A stretch of 16,165 bases of DNA from Bacillus_I endophytica_A (GCF_026790145.1 NZ_JALAMS010000066.1:1-16165), one strand, 5' to 3'. Positions 6,719-13,230 are shown, counted from the first letter of the stretch. A program made the numbers and translations. Notes: generated by a model from the sequence alone, not told the origin.

Positions 6719-7492
6719 TTATAAACTGGATTTATTTAAGATAAATTCTGTAATTAGTTCATTAAACTGAATTCCTTTCTTTGTAGGAAGTTGATGACCT
6801 TGCTGTGTAAAAATAAAGAATTCAGCATGTTTACATTTATTTTTGTACTCTTTCATATAGTGGATAGCCCAATCCCTTTTTCCACCATACATAAACAACA
6901 AAGGCATTGTTAAACGATGAAGGTTGTCTAAACAGTTATATTGTAATGAATGATTATAATACTGATACCATGATTTTGGATTTGCTTTCTTCATATGACT
7001 GACTAGATTCTTTCTTAGTGTCTTGTCCCGGGTATGACTTCTAGCTAGGCTTGTTATTAACCTATTTAGGTGTTCTTTTACCATATACAATCCTATTTTA
7101 TGTGATAAATATCCATAAATATCTCTTACTATAGGATAAGCCCCTGATGAAATTAGTAATTCGATTCTATCGGGATGATAAATAGCAAGCTCTTGAGCAA
7201 TTAGACAGCCAGCAGAATAACCACATATAATAGCCTTGTTTAAATACAATGCATCCATAAAGCGCAATATTTCGTTTGCATAGAAGGGAATGGATACAGT
7301 TTGTGTAGCTTTTGGGCTTTGTCCATGACCACTTAAATCAGGAAAGATGACTCTCATATGCTTGGATAAATCGTGTTGATAGTGGAAGACTTTACTCCCC
7401 ATACCAGGGGGATGAATAAAGATGATAGGTATACCCTTTCCATACTCTTCATAATGCAAATATTGATTAGTGTCTATTTCAACAAAAGGCAT
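6719..7492 (-). CDS. Alpha/beta-hydrolase fold protein
   Basis: A 257-aa cytoplasmic serine hydrolase of the alpha/beta-hydrolase fold; the substrate cannot be told from sequence. The N-terminal strand is followed by the oxyanion-hole motif IFIHPPGMG (about 24-32), then PDLSGHGQS (51-59). The nucleophile elbow is GYSAG with Ser about 93, the acid is probably the Asp of YGGKRDWAI (about 206), and the catalytic His is in TQQGHQLP (about 232). So the triad is complete. The ATG at 7492 follows GGAGTG by ten bases. No signal peptide is seen. It stands alone on the minus strand, convergent with the PAP2 gene. It may be an esterase, a lactonase or a hydrolase of a small-molecule pathway. Confidence 0.85.
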   Translation of the reverse strand: MPFVEIDTNQYLHYEEYGKGIPIIFIHPPGMGSKVFHYQHDLSKHMRVIFPDLSGHGQSPKATQTVSIPFYANEILRFMDALYLNKAIICGYSAGCLIAQELAIYHPDRIELLISSGAYPIVRDIYGYLSHKIGLYMVKEHLNRLITSLARSHTRDKTLRKNLVSHMKKANPKSWYQYYNHSLQYNCLDNLHRLTMPLLFMYGGKRDWAIHYMKEYKNKCKHAEFFIFTQQGHQLPTKKGIQFNELITEFILNKSSL

Positions 7493-7736
7493 GCTTATTT
7501 TTCACTCCAAAATCGATTAACAACTATTTTTTTAGTTAAGGTTAATCTGGTTTATAAAAACTGAAATTTATCTTCATCCTACATTGAATTTACTATAATT
7601 AACTAGTTGTTCTGTATTGTTTAAGTTCAAATAACTTCTTTTATTATTTATTATGAGGTCATTATAGTGGCACTATACACACTAAGAAAGGTTAAGGTTT
7701 AAGAATTACTAATAAGATTTCCTATCATCTTGCCTG
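7493..7736. other. Intergenic region, no gene supported
   Basis: AT-rich sequence. Its only clear structure is a 15-bp palindrome, TATAGTG-G-CACTATA, near 7664-7680. The left 42-bp inverted repeat starts right after this stretch. Confidence 0.4.
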
Positions 7737-7778
7737 TATAGGCTTAGTGACAGGGTTTCTGCTATGAATCGCAAAGTA
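7737..7778 (+). repeat. Left copy of a 42-bp inverted repeat
   Basis: Matches the reverse complement of 8351-8392 at 35 of 42 positions with no gaps, including an uninterrupted block TAGTGACAGGGTTT and identical ends (TATAGGC and CGCAAAGTA). Similarity stops abruptly on both sides. The pair encloses 572 bp with one small gene. Confidence 0.85.
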
Positions 7779-7811
7779 GGGGTCACTATAATTAATCAAG
7801 TATTTAAAACT

Positions 7812-8093
7812 CTATAGTAATAAAACAAGACAGAGAATAAAGGTACCAAGAGCAATCAATATTGAAGCGATTATTGAACTAATTAGATATAAGCTTTCAA
7901 TATTTATGCCATCTAAGGTATTTTCCTCTATTTTTTTATAATTACTTTCTTCAGGATTAGAATTCTGTGCTAATTCAGACTCTAATACAAGTTCCATTTT
8001 TAATTTTTGGATTTTTTTGCAAGCAAATTTAGGTAGTATCATAATGAGCAGGGCCATTATCCAAATTAAAATCGGTATTATTAACCAATTCAT
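7812..8093 (-). CDS. Small two-TM membrane protein of unknown function
   Basis: A 93-aa hypothetical protein. It has one N-terminal TM segment (MNWLIIPILIWIMALLIMILP), a basic then acidic central part (about 25-65, KKIQKLKMELVLESE) and a C-terminal TM segment (SLYLISSIIASILIALGTFILCLVLLL). The start is taken at ATG 8093, because AAGGTG lies six bases upstream; a TTG at 8111 in the same frame has no such signal. I do not recognise a family. It is the only gene between the 42-bp inverted repeats. Two TM segments with a short charged loop would suit a membrane regulator or a holin/toxin-like peptide, but nothing specific supports either. Confidence 0.6.
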   Translation of the reverse strand: MNWLIIPILIWIMALLIMILPKFACKKIQKLKMELVLESELAQNSNPEESNYKKIEENTLDGINIESLYLISSIIASILIALGTFILCLVLLL

Positions 8094-8111
8094 TTTTTCA
8101 CCTTGTTTCAA

Positions 8112-8350
8112 GTATAGTTAAAAAAGTTTGATTTTTATTTTTCTCTGATACATTTTAAGAAGGATAATTAAGTCGTTCCAATCAAAACATAAATAATTAT
8201 AATTAAACCCACTAAAAATTTTGCACATGAAACTTTCTCAACATACAAAGTTTGTCTTAAGGTAGTTTATTCAATTTTATATTCATCTATACTTGAGGCG
8301 CTGTCATACAAATATCTTTACCATAATGTTATCTTACTTTTCTTGCTGTT
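8112..8350. other. Intergenic region inside the inverted-repeat pair, no gene supported
   Basis: AT-rich; it must contain the promoter of the small membrane-protein gene. I see no clear -35/-10 pair, RNA or ORF with a ribosome binding site. Confidence 0.4.
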
Positions 8351-8392
8351 TACTTTGCGGTCTATGACACAAACCCTGTCACTAGGCCTATA
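8351..8392 (-). repeat. Right copy of the 42-bp inverted repeat
   Basis: Inverted partner of 7737-7778, 83% identical with matching ends. The decayed tRNA pair begins 115 bases further on. Confidence 0.85.
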
Positions 8393-8506
8393 TAAAGTAT
8401 TGAGTCAGAAGGTTTAGCATAAAGTTTTTTATTTTGAATGAAAATAGCTTACGGAGTAGATAATAATTATAGTGATTTAATTCTCTGAGTCTTTTTAATT
8501 TAATAT

Positions 8507-8583
8507 CACGGAATGGAGCATTCTGGTAGCTCTTCACGCTCCATAACCCGAGGACGCAGGTTCAAATCCTATCACCTCAACCA
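8507..8583 (+). pseudogene. Decayed initiator tRNA (tRNA-fMet) pseudogene
   Basis: The sequence follows bacterial tRNA-fMet along its whole length: TGGAGCA, GGTAGCTC, CATAACCCGA, GACGCAGGTTCAAATCC and a 3' CAACCA, including the initiator-specific C1-A72. The structure is broken. Only two acceptor pairs remain, the anticodon stem has two mismatches, an extra C makes the anticodon loop eight bases, and the T stem is weakened. It cannot be a working initiator tRNA. Confidence 0.9.
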
Positions 8584-8590
8584 TTTTTAT

Positions 8591-8665
8591 TGGACTATAG
8601 CCAAGTGGTAAGGCAACGGACTTTGACTCCGTCATGCGTTGGTTCGAATCTAGCTAGCCCAGCCA
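8591..8665 (+). tRNA. tRNA-Gln (UUG anticodon), possibly weakened
   Basis: A 75-nt cloverleaf: acceptor TGGACTA / TAGCCCA, D stem GCC/GGC, anticodon stem ACGGA/TCCGT with loop CTTTGAC (anticodon UUG), T arm GTTGG-TTCGAAT-CTAGC, and an encoded CCA. It differs little from the usual Bacillus tRNA-Gln, but position 4-69 is an A-C mismatch and one T-stem pair is G-U. It sits eight bases after the tRNA-fMet relic, so the two look like a leftover of a tRNA cluster. It may still work. Confidence 0.88.
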
Positions 8666-8695
8666 ATCTTTCTTCTAGATAACAGCAGTTTTTAT

Positions 8696-8710
8696 GGTTC
8701 TGGTGCAAAG
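8696..8710 (+). repeat. Possible IS6/IS240-like terminal-repeat scar
   Basis: GGTTCTGGTGCAAAG resembles the terminal inverted repeats of IS6-family elements (GGTTCTGTTGCAAAG type). No transposase or partner repeat is in the window, so at best it is a remnant. Confidence 0.3.
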
Positions 8711-8792
8711 ATCATTTACAAAAAAACATCGAATGTAAATTTCCTATTAACTTTATGGGTTATAAATTTCTACTAAAGGGGGATGTTTTTCC

Positions 8793-9023
8793 ATGAATAA
8801 TCGACGTGGTATGATGACCTCGTTACTTGCTTTAGGTGCAACTGGTGCTGCTATTTACGGAATTACAAGGGGAGTCCGAAATGGTACCTTTCAACAGCTA
8901 CCTCAAACGGTTTCAAATATACTCAACAGCCAACAAGGTCAACAAATGACAAATCCACTACAAGGAATGACAAACAACCAATCGTTACAACAAACGGTTG
9001 CTAATCAAAATAGACTTTCATAA
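8793..9023 (+). CDS. Small DUF3918/YrzQ-like protein
   Basis: A 76-aa protein whose N-terminal 30 residues (NNRRGMMTSLLALGATGAAIY and GITRGVRNG) resemble the short DUF3918 family of Bacillus: a basic start, then a small hydrophobic Gly/Ala-rich segment that may be membrane-associated. The rest is Gln/Asn-rich and low complexity (TVSNILNSQQGQQMTNPLQ). Function is unknown. A good AAAGGGGG ribosome binding site lies nine bases before the ATG. Gln/Asn-rich tails are common among small spore-associated proteins, but no direct link to sporulation is visible. It is monocistronic, with terminator-like hairpins downstream. Confidence 0.75.
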   Translation: MNNRRGMMTSLLALGATGAAIYGITRGVRNGTFQQLPQTVSNILNSQQGQQMTNPLQGMTNNQSLQQTVANQNRLS

Positions 9024-9093
9024 TAAATAAAAAGGGAAGATATGGTTATCTTGTTGTGAGGCCATATTTATCTAAGTGAATCAAGAGGTAAAC

Positions 9094-9132
9094 AAGCAGC
9101 CAAGCACTTTTTCAAAAAATCCTTGGCTGCTT
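9094..9132 (+). terminator. Intrinsic terminator downstream of the DUF3918-like gene
   Basis: An 11-bp perfect stem AAGCAGCCAAG / CTTGGCTGCTT with a 17-nt loop, 70 bases after the stop codon. Confidence 0.75.
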
Positions 9133-9241
9133 CTTATATTTCCAAACCTCGTGCCGATTACAGTAGATAAGAACCTACTTATTCTGTATCCATTCAATAA
9201 TAAAAAGAAGAGAAACTGTGTCTTACATATTCTAGACATTT

Positions 9242-9298
9242 CGACTTGTTCCATATTTAGCTAAATTTTTTCTATCATGGTGAACAAGTCGTGTTTTT
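9242..9298 (+). terminator. Hairpin just outside the Tn7-like end
   Basis: A CGACTTGTTC / GAACAAGTCG stem with a long loop followed by TGTTTTTG, resembling an intrinsic terminator. It ends at the inferred transposon boundary, so it probably belonged to the pre-insertion locus. Confidence 0.55.
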
Positions 9299-9350
9299 GT
9301 GGCTTACAAATAAAGACGTACCGTTTACAATAAAGTTGCACCGTTTTACC
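9298..9350 (+). mobile_element. Right end of a Tn7-like transposon with two TnsB-type sites
   Basis: TGTGGCTTACAAATAAAG starts at 9298 and lines up with the known Tn7 right end TGTGGGCGGACAATAAAG. Two tandem sites follow, TTACAAATAAAGACGTACCG (9304-9323) and TTACAATAAAGTTGCACCG (9325-9343). Both carry the ACAATAAAG core of Tn7 TnsB-binding sites. A tnsA gene lies immediately inside, as in Tn7. The candidate 5-bp target sequence is 9293-9297 (GTTTT); its partner is not identified. The other end of the element is not found. Confidence 0.65.
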
Positions 9351-9383
9351 CCTTTGGTTAGGATGAGCCAAAGGGGTGTTTTT
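9349..9383 (+). promoter_or_regulatory. Hairpin that buries the tnsA ribosome binding site
   Basis: CCCCTTTGG / CCAAAGGGG is a perfect 9-bp stem with a 10-nt loop. Its 3' arm (AAAGGGG) is the only Shine-Dalgarno for the ATG at 9384, and a run of five T follows. It could act both as a terminator for readthrough from outside and as a translation block on tnsA. Confidence 0.65.
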
Positions 9384-10019
9384 ATGTCTAAAAGAAAAAG
9401 AACATCTAAAATTGATAAATGGATTAAAGAAGGTCGAGGTTCTGGTATAGGATCAGATTATATGCCTTGGTTAAAAATTCAATATGTATCTTCATTAGGT
9501 CGATCTACTCGTTTAAAAGGAATAAAAACAAATAGACTGCATGAGTTTTTATCGGATTTGAAACGAAACTACTTTTATTTAACTGAACATTCTGATTTTA
9601 TTGTTGATATTCGAGAACAATTTCCTTTACTACCGTTGGATGAAACAATTGTCATTGCAGATGAGCTAGGTGTTAAACATCCTAATGATCCTAAAACTGA
9701 TGTCCCGATTGTGATGACTACAGATTTTTTATTAACAATTGATAAAGGACAAGGTACTTTTGAAGTAGCTCGTACTATCAAAATGAAAGATGAATTACTG
9801 AAAGAACGGGTGCTTGAAAAGTTTGAGATTGAACGAGAGTACTGGCAAAGGAGAGATATTGATTGGGGTATTGTGACAAAAGAAGAGATTCCAAAAACTA
9901 TGGCTAGAAATATTAGTTACATCCATGATTATCACAATATTCAAGATTATGATGCGTTTCGAGAAATGAGTGCTCAACATATTGAAGAAATTGAGCGGGA
10001 AAGTGAAGAAACTATATAA
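9384..10019 (+). pseudogene. tnsA: TnsA, Tn7-like transposase endonuclease subunit, truncated and active-site altered
   Basis: TnsA cuts the 5' transposon ends while TnsB cuts the 3' ends. This 211-aa frame follows E. coli TnsA from near its start: KEGRGSGIGSDYMPWL, FLSDL...VDIREQFPLLP, KHPNDPKT, MTTDFLLT, LEKFEIEREYWQRRDIDW. The nuclease residues corresponding to D114, K132 and E149 are D114, K133 (VARTIKMK) and a conserved Glu in FEIERE. The position of catalytic E63 (SDLE in Tn7) reads SDLK, so K60 replaces it; a single G-to-A change explains that. The protein stops about 60 residues early, inside the C-terminal TnsC-contact domain. No tnsB, tnsC or tnsD follows; a terminator comes directly after. 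I use the ATG at 9384; an upstream in-frame extension to 9291 runs through the transposon end and is not credible. Confidence 0.85.
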
Positions 10020-10026
10020 ATCATTT

Positions 10027-10065
10027 AAAGCTGACTTGAAGGGAGGACCTTGAGTCAGCTTTTTT
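10027..10065 (+). terminator. Intrinsic terminator after tnsA
   Basis: An AAAGCTGACT / AGTCAGCTTT stem followed by TTTTT, eight bases after the tnsA stop codon. Confidence 0.85.
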
Positions 10066-10117
10066 ATTTACATGTTAATCAATAGTTAAACTAATACTAT
10101 CTTTTGAGGTGAAGAAT

Positions 10118-11299
10118 ATGTATAAACTGTTATCTCATAATGATCTCGATGGAGTTGGCTGCGGTATTTTAGCAAAACTTTCTTTTGGCGAGCAGGTCAA
10201 AGTACGCTACAATTCTATTTCAGGTCTTAATCGTGAAGTGGAATGGTTCTTAGAAAATGAGGGTAAGGATACTTTCTTATTTATTACAGATTTGTCTGTA
10301 AGTGAAGAAAATGAAAAAAGACTGGAAGAATTCTTTCAAGCAGGAGGAAAGGTTAAGTTGATCGATCACCATAAAACGGCTCTCCGTTATAATGATTATA
10401 AGTGGGGGAACGTTGTCGTGGAGGGTGAGGAAGGGAAGTTAACTTCAGCTACTTCCCTATTATATGAATACCTCATTTCTCATCAACTAATGAAGCCATC
10501 AAACGCAACATCGGAATTTGTTGAACTCGTAAGACAATACGATACGTGGGAGTGGGAGAGAAATGAAAACCACCATGCACAGCGACTGAATGCACTATTT
10601 TTTCTTCTTTCAATAGATCAATTTGAAGAAAAAATGATTTCCCGGCTACAAACGAGTGATCATTTCCACTTTGATGAATTTGAAACAAAAATCCTTGATA
10701 TGGAAGAAAATAAAATTGACAGATATATTCGCAGGAAAAGAAGGGAGCTCGTTCAAACAGAGGTTGGGGGACTTTTTGCGGGTGTGGTTTATGCAGAATC
10801 GTATCACTCAGAACTCGGGAATGAACTCGGTAAAGAAAACCCGCATCTAGATTATATAGCCATATTAAATATTGGCGGCAAACGAATGGGTTTTCGAACA
10901 ATCCACGATCATATTGATGTGTCTGATGTTGCTGCACAATTCGGTGGCGGGGGACATGCAAAAGCATCCGGCTGCACCTTAACAGAAGATGCCTACAAGC
11001 AATTCGTAATGGATACCTATCATCTTGAACCGTTACCAGAAGATGCGAAAAGAAATCGATATAATGTAAAAGAATCCACTTTTGGTACAATGTATAAAAA
11101 CAGAATGGACGATATCTATCTTATATATCCTTTAGAAAATGGGGAATGGGGGATTGAAAAAAATAAAACAATAATGGAACAGACCCACCCAAGTTTTGAA
11201 GAAGCAGAAAAGTTCTTAAAAAGACAATATTCAGCATGGCTTGTAAAAGATGATAATTTCGTCAAAAACTTAATGGAAGAAGTAAAAAAAGCTAAATAA
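10118..11299 (+). CDS. nrnB: DHH/DHHA1 oligoribonuclease NrnB
   Basis: NrnB (YngD in B. subtilis) is a cytoplasmic, metal-dependent exonuclease that degrades short RNA oligonucleotides. The 393-aa protein starts with the DHH domain: SHNDLDGVGCG (H7, D9, D11), FITDLS (D58) and the signature LIDHHKT (D83, H84, H85), then TSATSLLYEYL and LVRQYDTWEWER. The DHHA1 substrate-binding motif GGGGHAKASGC is at about 277-286. Length matches YngD (about 399 aa). The start is ATG 10118, seven bases after GAGGTG; the upstream in-frame GTG at 10109 lies inside that site, and family proteins begin M-Y-x-L-x-SHND. The gene is monocistronic between two terminators and looks intact. Confidence 0.93.
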   Translation: MYKLLSHNDLDGVGCGILAKLSFGEQVKVRYNSISGLNREVEWFLENEGKDTFLFITDLSVSEENEKRLEEFFQAGGKVKLIDHHKTALRYNDYKWGNVVVEGEEGKLTSATSLLYEYLISHQLMKPSNATSEFVELVRQYDTWEWERNENHHAQRLNALFFLLSIDQFEEKMISRLQTSDHFHFDEFETKILDMEENKIDRYIRRKRRELVQTEVGGLFAGVVYAESYHSELGNELGKENPHLDYIAILNIGGKRMGFRTIHDHIDVSDVAAQFGGGGHAKASGCTLTEDAYKQFVMDTYHLEPLPEDAKRNRYNVKESTFGTMYKNRMDDIYLIYPLENGEWGIEKNKTIMEQTHPSFEEAEKFLKRQYSAWLVKDDNFVKNLMEEVKKAK

Positions 11300-11303
11300 T
11301 TTT

Positions 11304-11336
11304 AAAAAAGCGAACAGCGACAGTGTTCGCTTTTTT
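11304..11336 (+). terminator. Intrinsic terminator of nrnB
   Basis: AAAAAAGCGAACA / TGTTCGCTTTTTT perfect stem with a 7-nt loop, directly after the stop codon; A and T tracts make it bidirectional. Confidence 0.92.
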
Positions 11337-11585
11337 GAGTGAACACCATTTTATTAATTTATTTACTATTCCTGAATCATTTCAACGGTAACACTTTACT
11401 TGAGTGGAATATTCGCAAATTGAGTCTGTTCATCTTCTTTGTCACTTCATAGATTTTATTTGTTGTAAAAGGATTTCATATTTACCGTAAATTAGTGATT
11501 ATTCAAGGGAAGGGCGCGATTGTTGAATAAATAAGTAGAAATTGATCAAACTTTTTTATAAAAATCCAACTTAAAATTATTGAAG
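11337..11585. other. Intergenic region, no gene supported
   Basis: AT-rich sequence without a coding signal. AACGGTAACACTTTACTTG at 11384-11402 resembles a reversed TnsB-type site (AACGGTAnnnCTTTAtTTG), but the match may be chance. Confidence 0.35.
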
Positions 11586-11630
11586 AAGAATCCATTTTGA
11601 TCAATCTTTTTTCAAAATGGATTCTTTTTA
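11586..11630 (-). terminator. Bidirectional terminator beside the ykoN fragment
   Basis: An AAGAATCCATTTTG / CAAAATGGATTCTT 14-bp perfect stem with a T-rich loop and T-rich tails. It is 55 bases beyond the stop codon of the minus-strand glycosyltransferase fragment, which it most likely served. Confidence 0.8.
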
Positions 11631-11684
11631 TTTATTGAAAAACATGGGTTTATGTAGTGTTTTTGAACAAACTTAATTTTAAAT

Positions 11685-11975
11685 CTACAGTTTTGATAAT
11701 TGTTGATGATAGGTATTAAATTGTTTTTCTAAAACGCTTCGATGTTGTTCACAATCTAAAATGAATAGTATCTGTTCTTCAAGATTAGATTTTGTTCTCC
11801 AATTTTCCAAATGAAAAACGAGGCCGAGGTTTTTCAAATATCGTAAATTAATTTCCTGCTGTCCTGGCAATGCGTGATACACAAAAATAGGAATTTTCTT
11901 GTATAAACTTTCACTTATTGTGACTTCACTAGGCTTCGTAATAATTGCGTCAGCTTCATTATACAACTGCTTCAT
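11685..11975 (-). pseudogene. ykoN: C-terminal fragment of a YkoN/UgtP-like GT28 glycosyltransferase
   Basis: About 96 residues match only the UDP-sugar-binding C-terminal domain of MGDG-synthase/UgtP-type glycosyltransferases: LYNEADAIITKPSEVTISESL (family: ITKPGG-T-SEA), IPIFVYHALPGQQEINLRYL (family: P-PGQE-EN), then a variable tail. The whole N-terminal acceptor domain is missing; upstream on the minus strand the frame is closed by a TAA a few codons before the ATG. In the donor motif KPGG has become KPSE. So it is a non-functional remnant. I name it ykoN because it lies divergent to a ykoP homologue, as I recall from the B. subtilis ykoN-ykoP-ykoQ neighbourhood; ugtP paralogues are alternatives. 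Confidence 0.75.
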
Positions 11976-12079
11976 TTTCCAGAGATATTAGCATGATAGC
12001 TTAGCCAAAATAAGATGGGATATGAGTATTTATAAAGTCTATCCCAATTAAAAAAACGATATTTGTAAGGAGCATAACA

Positions 12080-12562
12080 GTGAAGCTGAGACTACACTTA
12101 ATATTAATATGGAGTTTGATTGATCCGTTATATTATTTCTTTACGCGTTTGTATTACCTTGAACAAACGAGAGAAAATGCCTCTATTTTTCAAGTAAGAC
12201 TAACACACTATAAAGGTCGCAAAGTCGTCCTATCGAATGGAACAATAATTAGAAAAAATGATATTCTAATCAAGATACATCTGCATAATGTCCGTTTATT
12301 GAAAGAACTGCAAGGCATTGACAATGATGTTAAAAAAGCTATGATCCTTTATAAAAATGTAAAAGAGTCGTTGCATCATCTTGCATTATATATTCAACGT
12401 CATAAAAATACACAAGAAATTAAAGGGATAACCGGTATTACAATGCTAAACAAGGGCTGCGAACGATTAGGATTTGAGCCTTATATCATTTCGAGTCGCA
12501 TGTATAAATGGTTCAAACACCTGACGCTTTATCCCATTTACTTCCTTTCTACATTGAGGTAG
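12080..12562 (+). pseudogene. ykoP: YkoP-family protein with the C-terminus cut by two in-frame stops
   Basis: A 160-aa product of the YkoP family, of unknown function. Recognisable blocks are WSLIDPLYYFFTRL near the N-terminus, FQVRLTHYKGR, DILIKIHLHNVRLLKEL and GITGITMLNKGCERLGFEPY. The GTG start at 12080 is seven bases after AAGGAG. After the TAG at 12560-12562 the same frame goes on past a second stop (TAA, 12575-12577) to PKYLFMSKESLLKKYGIT and a third stop at 12644-12646; this peptide looks like the natural C-terminus. Two nonsense changes therefore appear to have removed about 27 residues. The shortened protein might still be made. It is flanked by fragments of ykoN and ykoQ, so the locus as a whole is decaying. 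Confidence 0.7.
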
Positions 12563-12628
12563 TCTCCTAAAGATTAAAAAAGACCTTCTCCAAAGTACTT
12601 ATTTATGTCAAAGGAAAGTCTGCTAAAA

Positions 12629-12770
12629 AAATATGGGATCACATAAACACATTACTGGAAGCATCCCTATTAATTACAGGTAACAACATCCTCTCCTTAA
12701 ATGCTTCCAGTCCATATGAATATTTAGATGGACAGCCTTTTCGTATTTTGCACATTTCCGATATGCACCC
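12629..12770 (+). pseudogene. ykoQ: N-terminal remnant of a YkoQ-like metallophosphoesterase
   Basis: One frame reads LLEASLLITGNNILSLNAS, SSPYEYLDGQPFRILHISDMH. The last part is the first metal-binding motif of membrane-anchored calcineurin-like phosphoesterases (FRILHISDLH, with Asp and His ligands), preceded by the usual TM-like segment. Homology ends right after DMH at about 12765, and the remaining 250 or so residues are absent. No proper start codon is in frame; an ATG at 12633 is in a different frame. It follows ykoP closely, as a ykoQ gene would. Confidence 0.65.
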
Positions 12771-12845
12771 CCTAATTATTACCTGTTGTTATTTTAAAAA
12801 TAATGCTTATTCTAAGAAATGTACAACTATTACAAGGAAAAGGTC

Positions 12846-12992
12846 ATGTTAGAGGTGATTGATTTGATTAACAAATGGGTAGCTGTATTTGGTGGAATGA
12901 TTCTTGGTGTGTTATCCACTGGGATTTTCGGTTTCAAAGGGTTTTCCCAACTTTTCAATAAGGGTATGAGATCAGGAGGTTCATCGCGGTAA
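12846..12992 (+). CDS. Very small single-TM protein, unknown
   Basis: A 48-codon frame encoding one glycine-rich hydrophobic helix (WVAVFGGMILGVLSTGIFGF) and a basic, Gly/Ser-rich tail ending GMRSGGSSR. The ATG at 12846 follows AAGGA by seven bases; a TTG at 12863 preceded by GAGGTGAT is an alternative start that would give about 42 residues. Initiation signals and composition suggest a real small gene, but I do not recognise the family. It lies between the ykoQ remnant and the DUF421 gene, with no partner in its operon. Confidence 0.5.
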   Translation: MLEVIDLINKWVAVFGGMILGVLSTGIFGFKGFSQLFNKGMRSGGSSR

Positions 12993-13202
12993 CTTTACGT
13001 TTCCTACTAAATGATTATGATGGTTTTAAGAGCACTCAGGGCGGCTGCTAAAAAGGTAGCTTGAGATGGTATAGTAAGACTCCAATAAAATTAATTTTTA
13101 ATCAAAAGAAATAAACAAAACAGCTTTGAATATAACTAATATTAGTGCTTTGAACAAAAAGAAATAATCGAGGCATAAAATCTCCGTCTATCTGTCTAAT
13201 GG
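12993..13202. other. Intergenic region, no gene supported
   Basis: AT-rich. A 17-codon ATG frame at 13011 (MIMMVLRALRAAAKKVA) lacks a ribosome binding site. I see no other structure. Confidence 0.4.
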
Positions 13203-13206
13203 AAAA

Positions 13207-13230
13207 CCCCTTGTTAAAAGGGGCTTTTTT
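13207..13230 (+). terminator. Intrinsic terminator
   Basis: CCCCTT / AAGGGG stem with a short loop followed by CTTTTTT. It may end the transcript of the small ORF at 12846. Confidence 0.8.

Noticed and set aside
9076..9264. 62-codon plus-strand ORF after the DUF3918-like gene
   Set aside because: It crosses two terminator hairpins and has no ribosome binding site or recognisable motif.
9291..9383. In-frame N-terminal extension of tnsA
   Set aside because: The extension overlaps the transposon end and TnsB-type repeats and has no ribosome binding site; E. coli TnsA homology begins just after the ATG at 9384.
10473..11090. 205-codon minus-strand ORF inside nrnB
   Set aside because: It is antisense to a clearly conserved gene and its composition (many His, Cys, Arg) is that of a shadow frame.
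12656..12709. Inverted repeat TGGAAGCAT / ATGCTTCCA
   Set aside because: It lies within the ykoQ remnant frame with a 36-base spacer and no T run, so it is not a convincing terminator or element end.
13011..13064. 17-residue cationic peptide frame MIMMVLRALRAAAKKVA
   Set aside because: It looks amphipathic, but it has no ribosome binding site and is too short to support.
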